Source of the DNA: MED-G82 sp964342675 | GTDB taxonomy: Bacteria; Pseudomonadota; Gammaproteobacteria; Magnimaribacterales; D2472 | NCBI GenBank assembly: GCA_964342675.1 | Contig: CAYFFR010000026.1 | Coordinates: forward strand, 1-20,305 | Length of the DNA: 20,305 nt | Direction of reading: 5' to 3' | Translations under genes and position numbers: made by a program | Shown: in pieces, positions 6,610 through 15,623 of the stretch | Layout: each line of letters begins with the position of its first letter | How positions within the stretch are numbered: the stretch's first letter is position 1 | Notes under the pieces: model-generated | Databases searched by the model: none | Seen by the model: the letters and a program-made list of their open reading frames with translations, nothing else | Told to the model about the DNA's origin: nothing

Positions 6610-8016
6610 ATGAATTATATTAATGGAGATTGGTGTGAAGGTCGTGGGTCCAGCTTTGGATCAATTAATCCAAATACGCGAGAAACTATCTGGGAGGGCA
6701 GGTTTGCTTCATTACAGCAGCTAGATGATTGTGCAGCATATGCTAAGAAGAATTTTTTAGCATGGTCTGGGTTAACTTTAGAAAGCCGCCTGAAGATTAT
6801 CTCAAAATTTTATACCCTTTTAGAAGATAATAAAGATACTCTCTCGAACTTGATTTCTTTAGAAACTGGTAAAATTTTGAAAGATGCAGAGTCTGAGGTT
6901 ATTGCATCGATTAGCAAGTTTAAAAACTCTTTAATTGGGTATCAATCTAGAACTGGAAAAAAGTCTCAGAAGCACTCAGAGTATTCATCAGCTCTCAGTC
7001 ATCATCCTCATGGAGCAATAGTAGTCATAGGCCCATTTAATTTTCCTCTCCATCTACCAAATGGACATATAACTCCTGCTCTTATAGCTGGTAATTCAGT
7101 TATTTTTAAACCTAGTGAACATACGCCATTAGTTTCAGAATACCTAACGTTACTTTGGCATGAAGCTGGCATTCCTCCAGGAATATTCAATCTAATTCAT
7201 GGATCAAAAAAGATTGTGATGAATTTATGCAAACATCGTAACGTTAGTGGTGTTTTTTTTACTGGAGGGTACCTAGCGGGCTCTAATATAGCCCAATTTA
7301 TGTCAAAGTATCCTGAAAAGATTCTAGCATTGGAGCTAGGCGGAAATAATCCTATAGTGATTTGGTCAACACGTAAAATTAATAAAGTAGTAGATTTAAT
7401 TTTTGAATCAGCTTTTATCACTACTGGACAACGATGTACATCAGCCAGGAGACTCATTATCAAAGATTCAGTTTTTGGTAAGAGACTAGTTATAGCTTTA
7501 AAGAAAAAGATAAATAGCCTGAAATCATTAACTACACTTAAAAAGATTTATGGACCTCTCATTTCTGAACAAGCCCAAAAAAATTTCCTTTTTCAACAAC
7601 AAAGTCTTATTGACTTAGGCGGAAAACCAGTACTTAAATCACGAGCATTTAAAAATTCTAATTTTGTTACACCTGGATTGATTAACTCAACCAACCTTAG
7701 CAAGAAATATGATCATGAGATATTTGGCCCACTTATTCAAATTATATTTGTTGAAGATTTTGATTCTGCAATTAAGGTGGCTAATCAAACGAAATTTGGG
7801 CTTGCTGCATCTTTGATTTCTGATAATTTCAAATTATTTGAAAAATTTAGAGAAGAAATAAGAGCAGGAGTAGTCAACTTTAATTCTACTACCACTGGAG
7901 CATCAGGCGCAATGCCTTTTGGCGGCATTGGAGGAAGCGGTAATCATCGTCCTGCTGGGCTATATGCAGCTGATTTTTGTGCATGGCCTAAGTCATCATT
8001 GATTAAGAAATTATGA
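6610..8016 (+). CDS. astD: Succinylglutamate-semialdehyde dehydrogenase
   Basis: AstD oxidises N-succinylglutamate 5-semialdehyde with NAD+ to N-succinylglutamate, the fourth AST step. The 468-aa protein (about 20 aa shorter than E. coli AstD) is an aldehyde dehydrogenase. It has GPFNFPLHLPNGHITPAL (141-158, with the oxyanion Asn144), FKPSEHTP (166-173), LALELGGNNPIVIW (239-252, general-base Glu242), TTGQRCTSARR (271-281, nucleophile Cys276) and HEIFGPL (369-375). The NFPLHLPNGHI string is typical of AstD among aldehyde dehydrogenases. The gene starts 4 bp after astA, and its stop overlaps the astB start as ATGA, so the operon is translationally coupled. Confidence 0.95.
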   Translation: MNYINGDWCEGRGSSFGSINPNTRETIWEGRFASLQQLDDCAAYAKKNFLAWSGLTLESRLKIISKFYTLLEDNKDTLSNLISLETGKILKDAESEVIASISKFKNSLIGYQSRTGKKSQKHSEYSSALSHHPHGAIVVIGPFNFPLHLPNGHITPALIAGNSVIFKPSEHTPLVSEYLTLLWHEAGIPPGIFNLIHGSKKIVMNLCKHRNVSGVFFTGGYLAGSNIAQFMSKYPEKILALELGGNNPIVIWSTRKINKVVDLIFESAFITTGQRCTSARRLIIKDSVFGKRLVIALKKKINSLKSLTTLKKIYGPLISEQAQKNFLFQQQSLIDLGGKPVLKSRAFKNSNFVTPGLINSTNLSKKYDHEIFGPLIQIIFVEDFDSAIKVANQTKFGLAASLISDNFKLFEKFREEIRAGVVNFNSTTTGASGAMPFGGIGGSGNHRPAGLYAADFCAWPKSSLIKKL

Positions 8017-9338
8017 GTTTTCAAGGGGAGATAAATTTTGATGGCTTAATAGGATCAACCCATAATTATGGTGGTTTATCAGAAGGAAATTTAGCCTCAT
8101 TAAAAAATACAAACACAACATCTAATCCAAGATCAGCAGCAATCCAGGGAATTGAAAAAATGGAGATTTTAATGAGAGAGGGCATACCTCAGGGGGTTTT
8201 CCTACCTCATGAAAGACCATATTTGCCAATACTTAAAGAATTTGGTTACAGTGGATCCCCCAGTAAGATTCTTGAAGATGTTTCCAAAAAATCACCAAAA
8301 TTATTACTTAATATATCTTCTGCTTCTTCAATGTGGGCTGCTAACGCGGCAACTTATTCTCCTAGTTCTGACAATACAGATTCTTTGGTGCACATCACAC
8401 CAGCAAATTTAAATACCATGTTCCATAGAAGTATCGAAGCACACTTCACTTATAAACAACTGCTTAGAATATTTAAACATCAATGTTTTAAAGTGCATGC
8501 ACCTCAAAATAATATTTCAGGATACGGAGATGAGGGCGCAGCAAATCACCTAAGAATATCAGAATCTCATTTAACTCCAGGCATTCAAGTTTTTGTTTAT
8601 GGTACCGGTTCGTTTGAAAAATCTAAAAATGCTGTTAAAAGGCAGGCAAAAGAAATTTCTGAAGCCATTGCTTTAAACCATAACATTCATAGTCAACGTC
8701 AATTCTTTCTAAAGCAGAGTGATGTAGCAATAGCAGCAGGGAGCTTTCATAATGATATTGTTAGTTTAGCAAATGAAAACATATTTATTTACCATGAATA
8801 TGCTTTTGAAAATAAGAATGAGCTCAATAAGCTGCTATCAATCATCAATGATGAGGTCTCTAATAAACAAATCATCGAGATAAAAGACAATGAGATAAAT
8901 TTAGATACTATAGTCGGATCTTATTTACTCAACTCACAATTGGTTACTGGTGAAGATGGATCAATGATCTTAATTTTGCCTGAAGAGGTTAAAAAGTATA
9001 ATGAGTGTGAAGAATGGTTGGAAAAGATACTAGAAATTTCAAAAATCAAGAAACTAATTTATGTAGATATTCGTCAGAGCATGATGAATGGTGGCGGTCC
9101 AGCATGTTTGAGATTCAAAACAGTCTTAAGTAATGATGAACTAAAAAACATTAATCCGAAGTTTCTTTTAAATGAAGACAAGGTTATGCAGTTAAAAAGT
9201 CTATTTAATTCATTATATAGAGATCACTTAAATCCAGAAGATCTTCAAGATCCAGATTTATTAGATGAAAGCTATCAAGCTTTAGATAGAATTACTCAAA
9301 TTTTCGATGTAGGTAACATTTATGAATTTCAACAATAA
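8013..9338 (+). CDS. astB: N-succinylarginine dihydrolase
   Basis: AstB hydrolyses N2-succinylarginine to N2-succinylornithine, two ammonia and carbon dioxide, the second AST step. The 441-aa protein (E. coli 447) is a pentein-fold enzyme with the whole catalytic set: Glu174 in GDEGAANHLR (172-181), His246 in FHND (245-248) and Cys365 in NGGGPACLR (359-367). Cys365 has the same number as the E. coli nucleophile. GLIGSTHNYGGLSEGNLAS (11-29) is the family N-terminal signature, and the C-terminus ends in the usual tyrosine-phenylalanine-glutamine style tail. It is the last gene of the visible ast operon; astE, which often follows, is absent and a convergent valS begins 16 bp further on. Confidence 0.95.
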   Translation: MSFQGEINFDGLIGSTHNYGGLSEGNLASLKNTNTTSNPRSAAIQGIEKMEILMREGIPQGVFLPHERPYLPILKEFGYSGSPSKILEDVSKKSPKLLLNISSASSMWAANAATYSPSSDNTDSLVHITPANLNTMFHRSIEAHFTYKQLLRIFKHQCFKVHAPQNNISGYGDEGAANHLRISESHLTPGIQVFVYGTGSFEKSKNAVKRQAKEISEAIALNHNIHSQRQFFLKQSDVAIAAGSFHNDIVSLANENIFIYHEYAFENKNELNKLLSIINDEVSNKQIIEIKDNEINLDTIVGSYLLNSQLVTGEDGSMILILPEEVKKYNECEEWLEKILEISKIKKLIYVDIRQSMMNGGGPACLRFKTVLSNDELKNINPKFLLNEDKVMQLKSLFNSLYRDHLNPEDLQDPDLLDESYQALDRITQIFDVGNIYEFQQ

Positions 9339-9354
9339 TAGATAATCTTTAGAG

Positions 9355-11580
9355 CTATCTGTCAATGATTGCTTTCTCAAATAACATCTGATGAATTTCT
9401 TCAGTTATAAATGGTGCAAATGGATGCATAAAAATAAGAATCTCTTGCAACATAGGATGAAGATTTTTAGTCGATTCATTTTTTTTACAGTCTTCAATGT
9501 AAACATCACAGAATTTATTCCAAAAGAATTCATACAAAGCATTTACCGCTAAATCTAGCCGATAATCAGAAATATTCTTATCAACGTCTAATACCAATTG
9601 TTGAAATTCTTGATATATCCACTCATCAATTTTATTCTCCGAGTTGAATCTAGACCGTTCTTTTGGATAGCCATTAATAAATCTTGCAGCATTCCAAATT
9701 TTGGTACAAAAATTTCTAAAACCTTTAAGACGCCCCATTTCAAAACTTATCTCTTTAGCATGGGTGGCTATTGAAAAGAACATCATTCTGAGCGCATCTG
9801 TTCCATGGGGTTCAATGCCATTTGGAAATTCTTTACGAGTTTTCCTTTCAATTTTTTCTGCAATACCTTCTTGCATCAGGTTGCTCGTTCTTTTTTGAAT
9901 CAATTCATCTAAAGAAATACCATAGATTAGATCTAAAGGATCAATAATATTTCCTTTTGATTTAGACATTTTTTTACCATTTTCATCTCTTATTAAACCA
10001 GTTACATAAACGTTTTCAAAAGGTATCTTTTTTGTAAACTCCAAACTCATCATCATCATTCTTGCAACCCAAAAGAAAATTATGTCAAAGCCTGTAACAA
10101 GAATTTTGGTAGGGAAATATTTCTTAAATTCAATAGTATCTTTTGGCCATCCAAGAGACGCAAAAGGCCATAGGCTTGATGAAAACCAAGTATCTAAGAC
10201 ATCTTCATCTTGGATAAGATCTCGATTATCTAAATCATAGAATTTACGTACTTCTTTCTCGTCATATCCTACATAAACATTATTTTCCTTGTCATACCAA
10301 GCAGGTATCCTATGACCCCACCATATTTGTCTACTTATGCACCAATCTTCAATATTATCCATCCAATTGAAGTAAGTCTTAACCCAGTTTTCTGGATGGA
10401 ATTTAATCTCACCTGCATTAACAGAATCATTGGCTTTTTTTGCCATCTCTTTTGTTCTTACATACCATTGGTAACTCAGTTTTGGTTCAATTACTACATT
10501 TGATCTTTCGCCTCTAGGAATACTAATTTGATGAGGCTCTTCTTTAATTAATAGTTTTTGATTTGATAGCTCTTCTAGAACTAATTTCCTTACTTTAAAT
10601 CTATCTAAATTGTTAAAGGGTTGGGGCACAACATCATTTGTATATGCATCGTCAGTAAAAATATTGATTGGTTTAAACTTACTCGGATCATCAGACACCT
10701 TAACCTCATTGTTTTCTTCATATAAGGCATATTTTTTACCAATCTCATAATCATTAAAATCATGACCCGGAGTAATTTTTAGACATCCTGAACCAAACTC
10801 CATATCTACATAGCTATCAGCCAATACAGGTATCTTCCTTTGAGAGAAGGGCAATAAAAGTCTGCTGCCTACATATTTTTTATATCTACTATCTTTTGGA
10901 TTTACTGCAACAGCCATATCACCGAACATAGTTTCTGGCCTAGTAGTTGCAACCTCCAGGAATTCTTTTGGCTTACCATCGATAGGATACTTAATATGCC
11001 AGATTTGTCCTTCTTTTTCTTGCCTTATAACCTCTAAATCTGATACAGCTGTTTTAAGTGAAGGGTCCCAATTTACCAGCCTGTACCCTCTGTATATTTT
11101 GTTATTTCGAAATAGTTCCACAAAAGCCTTTAAGACTGCTTGATTAAATTCTTCATCATAAGTAAAACGGTATTTTTCCCAATCTACGGAACAGCCCAAC
11201 CTTTTTATTTGAGATGTAATTTTTTCTTCAGAGTATTCTTTCCAAGCCCAGACTTCTTCAATAAACTTTTCTCTTCCAAGACTTTGCTTATCCTTATTTT
11301 CTTTTGCAAGATTATTTTCAACCACTAACTGAGTAGCTATTCCTGCATGATCTGCACCAATTTGCCAGTATGAATCTTGACCTTTCATATGGTTATATCT
11401 AGTGTAGAAATCCATGATTGCATATTGGAAGCTATGACCCATATGCAGAGTGCCTGTAACGTTAGGTGGAGGAATTACCTGAGAGAATATTTGATCAGTT
11501 TCATTTTTCTTATAATTATTATTCGACCAAATCTTGGACCATTTTTCTTCTATTTCAAGAGGAAGATATTTTTTATCCAT
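9355..11580 (-). CDS. valS: Valyl-tRNA synthetase, C-terminally truncated
   Basis: ValS charges tRNA-Val. The 741-aa product (E. coli 951) carries the full catalytic core. It has the HIGH motif as HMGHS (46-50), GADHAGIATQ (75-84), the CP1 editing region with ATTRPETMFGDMAVAVNP (211-228) and LKITPGHDFNDYEIG (267-281), DWCISRQIWWGHRIPAW (412-428) and KMSKSKGN (537-544). The helical anticodon-binding domain begins normally (RLKGFRNFCTKIWNAARF, 617-634) but the protein ends at residue 741, shortly after PFITEEIHQ (723-731). The rest of the bundle and the C-terminal coiled coil, roughly 170-190 residues in E. coli, are absent. They cannot lie just downstream, because astB fills that DNA. ATG 11580 is a normal family start. 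The gene follows pepA by 31 bp. Activity with this short C-terminus is uncertain. Confidence 0.93.
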   Translation of the reverse strand: MDKKYLPLEIEEKWSKIWSNNNYKKNETDQIFSQVIPPPNVTGTLHMGHSFQYAIMDFYTRYNHMKGQDSYWQIGADHAGIATQLVVENNLAKENKDKQSLGREKFIEEVWAWKEYSEEKITSQIKRLGCSVDWEKYRFTYDEEFNQAVLKAFVELFRNNKIYRGYRLVNWDPSLKTAVSDLEVIRQEKEGQIWHIKYPIDGKPKEFLEVATTRPETMFGDMAVAVNPKDSRYKKYVGSRLLLPFSQRKIPVLADSYVDMEFGSGCLKITPGHDFNDYEIGKKYALYEENNEVKVSDDPSKFKPINIFTDDAYTNDVVPQPFNNLDRFKVRKLVLEELSNQKLLIKEEPHQISIPRGERSNVVIEPKLSYQWYVRTKEMAKKANDSVNAGEIKFHPENWVKTYFNWMDNIEDWCISRQIWWGHRIPAWYDKENNVYVGYDEKEVRKFYDLDNRDLIQDEDVLDTWFSSSLWPFASLGWPKDTIEFKKYFPTKILVTGFDIIFFWVARMMMMSLEFTKKIPFENVYVTGLIRDENGKKMSKSKGNIIDPLDLIYGISLDELIQKRTSNLMQEGIAEKIERKTRKEFPNGIEPHGTDALRMMFFSIATHAKEISFEMGRLKGFRNFCTKIWNAARFINGYPKERSRFNSENKIDEWIYQEFQQLVLDVDKNISDYRLDLAVNALYEFFWNKFCDVYIEDCKKNESTKNLHPMLQEILIFMHPFAPFITEEIHQMLFEKAIIDR

Positions 11581-11611
11581 TGAGTATAAAAGTTATGAGG
11601 ATATTCAAAAT

Positions 11612-13147
11612 TTAGGTATTATTTAAAATAAATTCACATAAAAGTGGGACAGGCCTGCCAGTGCCACCTTTTTTGGGACCAGTGATCCATGCAGTCCCAG
11701 CAATATCAAGGTGAGCCCATTTAAAATCTTTAGTAAACCTTGATAAGAAACATGCTGCAGTTATTGTGCCTGCTCCTCCTCCAGGACCAATATTTGCAAG
11801 ATCTGCAAAATTTGTTTTGGTGCATGATTGATATTCATCCCACAGTGGAAGCTGCCACGCCCTATCAAATGTTCTTTCTCCAGCTTTTAGTATATTCTCT
11901 GCAAGCTTTTGATCATTGGACATAAGCCCGCTAGCATGCTTACCCAAGGCTACAACACATGCTCCAGTTAATGTTGCAATATCTATTACATACTTTGGTC
12001 TATAACGTTTTACATAAGTTAACGCATCGCATAGAACAAGCCTACCTTCAGCATCAGTATTAAGAATTTCTATAGTTTGACCAGACATTGAAGTTACAAC
12101 ATCCCCAGGTTTAGTTGCTCTACCTGAAGGCATATTTTCGGCACATGCCATTACCCCGATTAAATTTATCTTAGCTTTAAGTTTTGCCATTACTTGCATC
12201 ACACCAAAAACTGATGCAGCACCACCCATATCCCACTTCATCTCATCCATTGCAGATCCTGGTTTTAATGAAATACCACCAGTATCAAATGTAATACCCT
12301 TTCCAACCAAAACTATTGGATCAGATGACTTAGGAGCACCTTGGTATTCAATTATTAGCATCCTAGGTGGCTCTTGACTGCCTTTTGCCACTGAAAGATA
12401 AGATCCCATTTTAAGTTTTGCTAAGTCTTTCTCATTCAATGATTTAATCTTTAACTTAGGGAAGTATTTCTTTAATTGTTTTACCTTTGATTCAATAATT
12501 TTGGGAGTACAGTGATTGGCGGGAAGATCCCCTAAGAACCTTGTAGCATTCATACCTTCGCCAATTGCATATCCTTTTTTTACATCTTGACTTAATTTTC
12601 TAGATTGACTTGCATTACAACCGAAGCTTGCTATCACAACCCTCCTTAATAAAGACTGTTTAACAGTCTTATTTTTTGTTTGGTTATATCTATATGCGGC
12701 CACTTCAAATGATCTTGATGCAAGCTCAACTAGATTTTGGAATTTGTTGTTTAGAATATCTTGATTGATTGCAAAACTGAACTCATTAATATTTTTTACA
12801 GACTCAATTAGTGCAGAGGATTTTGTAAAAAAATCAACCCATTTATCAAGCTTTGATTTCTTATCAGGTTGTTTAACTAATAAAATATTTTTTACTTTGT
12901 TATTTGGAAAACCTATCCATTTACTGCTTATTTGATCCCTGTTAATCTCTTTAATACCTAGGTCTAATAATTTAACCAGGCTGTTATTAGTATCTTGTTT
13001 GGAGATTATTGACTTCAAACTAATCATCATAGGGTCTTTTTGGGTTGACTTAGTGACACCAAATACAAGCACTGAAGTACTAAACTGACGCAAAGATTTA
13101 CTGTCTAAGCTTTTATAGCTAATATTAGATAAGACTTTATATGTCAT
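11612..13147 (-). CDS. pepA: Leucyl aminopeptidase, M17 family
   Basis: PepA is a cytoplasmic, hexameric, two-metal aminopeptidase that removes N-terminal residues from peptides. In E. coli it also binds DNA (carAB control, cer/Xer recombination). The 511-aa protein (E. coli 503) has the diagnostic NTDAEGRL (363-370). Its metal and catalytic residues are Lys283, Asp288, Lys295, Asp306, Asp365, Glu367 and Arg369, each offset by 13 from E. coli numbering. GKGITFDTGGISLKPGS (282-298) and the glycine-rich IGPGGGAGTITAA (453-465) are further hallmarks. ATG at 13147 has a good GGGAG ribosome-binding site 7 nt upstream. The gene is divergent from lptF, as in enterics, and co-directional with valS; the holC gene expected between them is not there. 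Confidence 0.96.
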   Translation of the reverse strand: MTYKVLSNISYKSLDSKSLRQFSTSVLVFGVTKSTQKDPMMISLKSIISKQDTNNSLVKLLDLGIKEINRDQISSKWIGFPNNKVKNILLVKQPDKKSKLDKWVDFFTKSSALIESVKNINEFSFAINQDILNNKFQNLVELASRSFEVAAYRYNQTKNKTVKQSLLRRVVIASFGCNASQSRKLSQDVKKGYAIGEGMNATRFLGDLPANHCTPKIIESKVKQLKKYFPKLKIKSLNEKDLAKLKMGSYLSVAKGSQEPPRMLIIEYQGAPKSSDPIVLVGKGITFDTGGISLKPGSAMDEMKWDMGGAASVFGVMQVMAKLKAKINLIGVMACAENMPSGRATKPGDVVTSMSGQTIEILNTDAEGRLVLCDALTYVKRYRPKYVIDIATLTGACVVALGKHASGLMSNDQKLAENILKAGERTFDRAWQLPLWDEYQSCTKTNFADLANIGPGGGAGTITAACFLSRFTKDFKWAHLDIAGTAWITGPKKGGTGRPVPLLCEFILNNT

Positions 13148-13210
13148 TTAAATTCTCCCTATATACTTATTGGTATGATACATATTGTAATCGAACAAAT
13201 TACCTAAGGC
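13148..13210. promoter_or_regulatory. Divergent pepA / lptF promoter region
   Basis: This 63-bp gap must serve both genes. For lptF there is an extended -10, TGGTATGAT at 13171-13179, giving a leader of about 25 nt and a weak AAGG before the ATG. For pepA, TACAAT on the minus strand (13189-13184) is a candidate -10, and GGGAG near 13156 is its ribosome-binding site. The two -10 boxes are only a few bases apart and no convincing -35 is seen for either. Boxes were assigned by eye. Confidence 0.35.
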
Positions 13211-14332
13211 ATGCTTAAACAAAATATTATTTCAAATGATTTTAATTCTAAGGTCCTTAAAACCTTTGGAGTTGTTCTTTTCATTTCTATTAGTCTTTTG
13301 TTTATTTCTAGATTAGTAGGATATTATGAAAAGGCGTCTGTTGGAAATTTAGACCCATCTTTAATTTTTCCTATAATCTTTTTAAGGCTTCCAGACTTCT
13401 TATCTTTTTTAGTACCGTTCTCATTATTTCTAAGTTTATTAATCAATGTATCTAGAATGTATGAATCAAACCAGATTTATGCAATATTTAATTCCGGTAC
13501 TTCCAGCTTTAAACATGCTATGTTGCTATGGAGACAATTTATTCTATTTACTCTTTTAGTTTTATGTTTAAGTTTATATATAGGGCCTTACACTAAGTCT
13601 TTAGCATCTGACCTTTCATCAGAGCCTTCTCTTGAAGATCAAATCCAGACCCTTCAACCTCATATTTTAAATAACATTCAGGGCACCAATTCAGTTTTAC
13701 TTTTTAAAGATAAGAATCAAAACCTTCTAAAATCTGTAATCTTTATTAGTGATACGGATGATGGCTTTATGATTATAGAATCATCTAGCTTAGGCATTAA
13801 GATACAAGAAAACTATTTGGATCTAAGATTTACAGACGGCACTCTTTATCCAAACCTCAATCAGAAAAATCAAGTTGAAGTACAATTTAATACTTTTACT
13901 CATCAAATAATTTTGCCCATCGAAGAAGCAAGAAGATTTTCATTTTCAAAAATATTAGATTTTTCCAAACAGGCTTCTTTTATAGAATTGCAATGGCGAA
14001 CATCCTTTATTCTTATGTTGATCAATTTAATTTTTTTGGCTTTTATTTTTGGAAGAATCAACCCTAGATCTTCAGGGTTCAGTCAATTTGTTCCGGGCTT
14101 AGTGATTTATGTTTTATATTTGTCATGCTTAATTTTATTTAGAGAAAGTTATGATGGGGGACCATCATTTCTATATCTTGCCTTATGGCCCGTCCATATA
14201 TTATTTTTGTTGATAGCACTATTGGTCGTTAAATCAGATTCATCAAAGATATTGAATCTTTTAGGGCGCGATAATCGAAAGATTATTGTGATGTTGCTTT
14301 TGAGCGCTTTTTTATTTTGGATTTTAAAATGA
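13211..14332 (+). CDS. lptF: LPS export ABC transporter permease LptF
   Basis: LptF pairs with LptG and the LptB ATPase to pull lipopolysaccharide from the inner membrane and pass it to LptC/LptA. The 373-aa protein (E. coli 366) has the YjgP/YjgQ layout: membrane helices at about 19-35, 52-80 and 107-125, a periplasmic beta-rich domain of about 135 residues, then a C-terminal helix group from about 268 to 372. PDFLSFLVPFSLFLSLLI in helix 2 and the cytoplasmic segment with NQIYAIFNSGTSSF (87-100), the LptB-coupling region, are characteristic. The order pepA divergent from lptF-lptG is the standard gammaproteobacterial one and separates LptF from LptG. The stop overlaps the lptG start as ATGA. 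The short spacing to pepA leaves only a 63-bp promoter region. Confidence 0.92.
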   Translation: MLKQNIISNDFNSKVLKTFGVVLFISISLLFISRLVGYYEKASVGNLDPSLIFPIIFLRLPDFLSFLVPFSLFLSLLINVSRMYESNQIYAIFNSGTSSFKHAMLLWRQFILFTLLVLCLSLYIGPYTKSLASDLSSEPSLEDQIQTLQPHILNNIQGTNSVLLFKDKNQNLLKSVIFISDTDDGFMIIESSSLGIKIQENYLDLRFTDGTLYPNLNQKNQVEVQFNTFTHQIILPIEEARRFSFSKILDFSKQASFIELQWRTSFILMLINLIFLAFIFGRINPRSSGFSQFVPGLVIYVLYLSCLILFRESYDGGPSFLYLALWPVHILFLLIALLVVKSDSSKILNLLGRDNRKIIVMLLLSAFLFWILK

Positions 14333-15222
14333 AGAATTTAGGTATACCAATCTTTTATTTTCATATTATTAAGAAATGTATGAATGTGGCGATATTAATT
14401 ATATTGCTCCTTTTCAGCTTAGATTTTCTTATTTCCACTGTTTCTAATATAGAGGATTTCTCTAAGGGCATTAGTGTTTGGACTATACTCAAAAGTTTTG
14501 CAAAAGATTCATACATAGGTGTTGTAGATTATTTTGAGATTGCAATGCTTTTAAGTGCACTGATTAGTTTAAGTTTATTCAAAGAAGCTAATAACTTAGA
14601 AGCTTTAAGATCGGCAGGAACCTCCCCCATAAAGATCATTCTTATAACTGCAATAAGCCCTTTCATTCTGTCCATTATCTTTATACTTGGTGAAAGCTTA
14701 ATTTCTAAAAATCTTTCTCATCAATCAAGACCCAATAATGACTGGGCACAGACTAATACTGCAATTATTAAGACAAATGAAGAGAGCTCTTTAATCTTAC
14801 TACATGACAAAAACCTTTCTGTTAAGGCTGTAGCTAAAACTCATAATGGAGGTAGTAAAATGGATTTAATCATTAATAAAGATCAAAAATATACTAATGA
14901 GATTTTGAATATATCTTTTAATGATAACTTAGATGAATTCCCTACAAATTATTTATTTAAAACCAGAGAAATCTTATTCCTTCCATTTACAACCTTGTCA
15001 ATTATATTTTTAGCATCAATTTTTATATTTAATGTAAATAGGTCTTTTGGAGTGGGGAGGGCTATTTTTATAGGCGTGATGTTTGGCTTTGTTTATTCGG
15101 TTTGTAAGGATTTATTGGTTGCAATATTTAATACTTATAATCTTCCTGTTTTAATAGCCATCTTGATTTTACCTCTTACAGCAATGTCAGCAGGGATATA
15201 TTGGCTTAAGAGAGCAGGCTAA
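14329..15222 (+). CDS. lptG: LPS export ABC transporter permease LptG, short form
   Basis: This is the second permease of the LptB2FG exporter. The 297-aa protein has the YjgP/YjgQ pattern: helices near 19-36, 66-84 and 101-121, then a periplasmic part, then helices near 215-235, 242-265 and 270-292. The coupling segment FKEANNLEALRSAGTSP (84-100) is strongly conserved. It is about 60 residues shorter than E. coli LptG (360), and the loss falls in the periplasmic domain, which is only about 93 residues (122-214). The start is ATG 14329, overlapping the lptF stop; an in-frame TTG at 14317 gives no extra homology. The last bases overlap the convergent RDD gene by 4 bp. Confidence 0.9.
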   Translation: MKNLGIPIFYFHIIKKCMNVAILIILLLFSLDFLISTVSNIEDFSKGISVWTILKSFAKDSYIGVVDYFEIAMLLSALISLSLFKEANNLEALRSAGTSPIKIILITAISPFILSIIFILGESLISKNLSHQSRPNNDWAQTNTAIIKTNEESSLILLHDKNLSVKAVAKTHNGGSKMDLIINKDQKYTNEILNISFNDNLDEFPTNYLFKTREILFLPFTTLSIIFLASIFIFNVNRSFGVGRAIFIGVMFGFVYSVCKDLLVAIFNTYNLPVLIAILILPLTAMSAGIYWLKRAG

Positions 15223-15620
15223 CCCCTGATCAACATTGTTTTTGATAAACGATCAATTATCGTAATTTTGTTTCTCTTAAACAATATCAAAAGTAATGGA
15301 ATCCATAGAGTTATGATATTTAAACTAAACCTTATAAGCGTTTGTTTATAACTAATTGAAGTGCCATCTGTGCTTATAAGTCTTATCTTCCATACTTTCA
15401 TGCTAAGAGTTTGACCACCATTTACCCAGAAATAAGCATAAAAAAACCAAGAACTAAATATCAGAGTTATTAAACCTATAATTTCTGAAAAGCCTGATCC
15501 ACCACTTAAGAAAACTAGTATGGAGCCGCAAAAGAACCACACACCTATCAATAAAAGCAAATCATAGATTGTTGATACCAGCCTTAAAATGATCCCAACA
15601 TGATCAGACCTTTCATTCAT
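15219..15620 (-). CDS. RDD-family membrane protein
   Basis: This small 133-aa membrane protein has helices near 18-38, 46-64 and 98-114. It carries the family residues for which RDD is named: Arg13 and Asp20 at the first helix (ILRLVSTIYDLLLL), and the late Asp in IIDRLSKTMLI (121-131). GGQTLSMKVWKIRL (68-81) is the most conserved RDD segment. Some RDD proteins act in ion or solute exchange, but most have no known role. It is the last gene of the glnD-dapD-dapE-POT run, 3 bp after the transporter. RDD genes beside lptFG also occur in other gammaproteobacteria, here in convergent orientation. Function is not inferred further. Confidence 0.85.
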   Translation of the reverse strand: MNERSDHVGIILRLVSTIYDLLLLIGVWFFCGSILVFLSGGSGFSEIIGLITLIFSSWFFYAYFWVNGGQTLSMKVWKIRLISTDGTSISYKQTLIRFSLNIITLWIPLLLILFKRNKITIIDRLSKTMLIRG

Positions 15621-15623
15621 TTG

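Noticed and set aside
9340..9360. Weak inverted repeat AGATA...TATCT between astB and valS
   Set aside because: The stem is 5 bp of A/T-rich sequence with no T-run, so it is not a convincing terminator and is expected by chance at this base composition.
14317..14328. TTG start for lptG
   Set aside because: It adds only four residues and would lie inside lptF; the ATG at 14329 with ATGA overlap is the normal arrangement.
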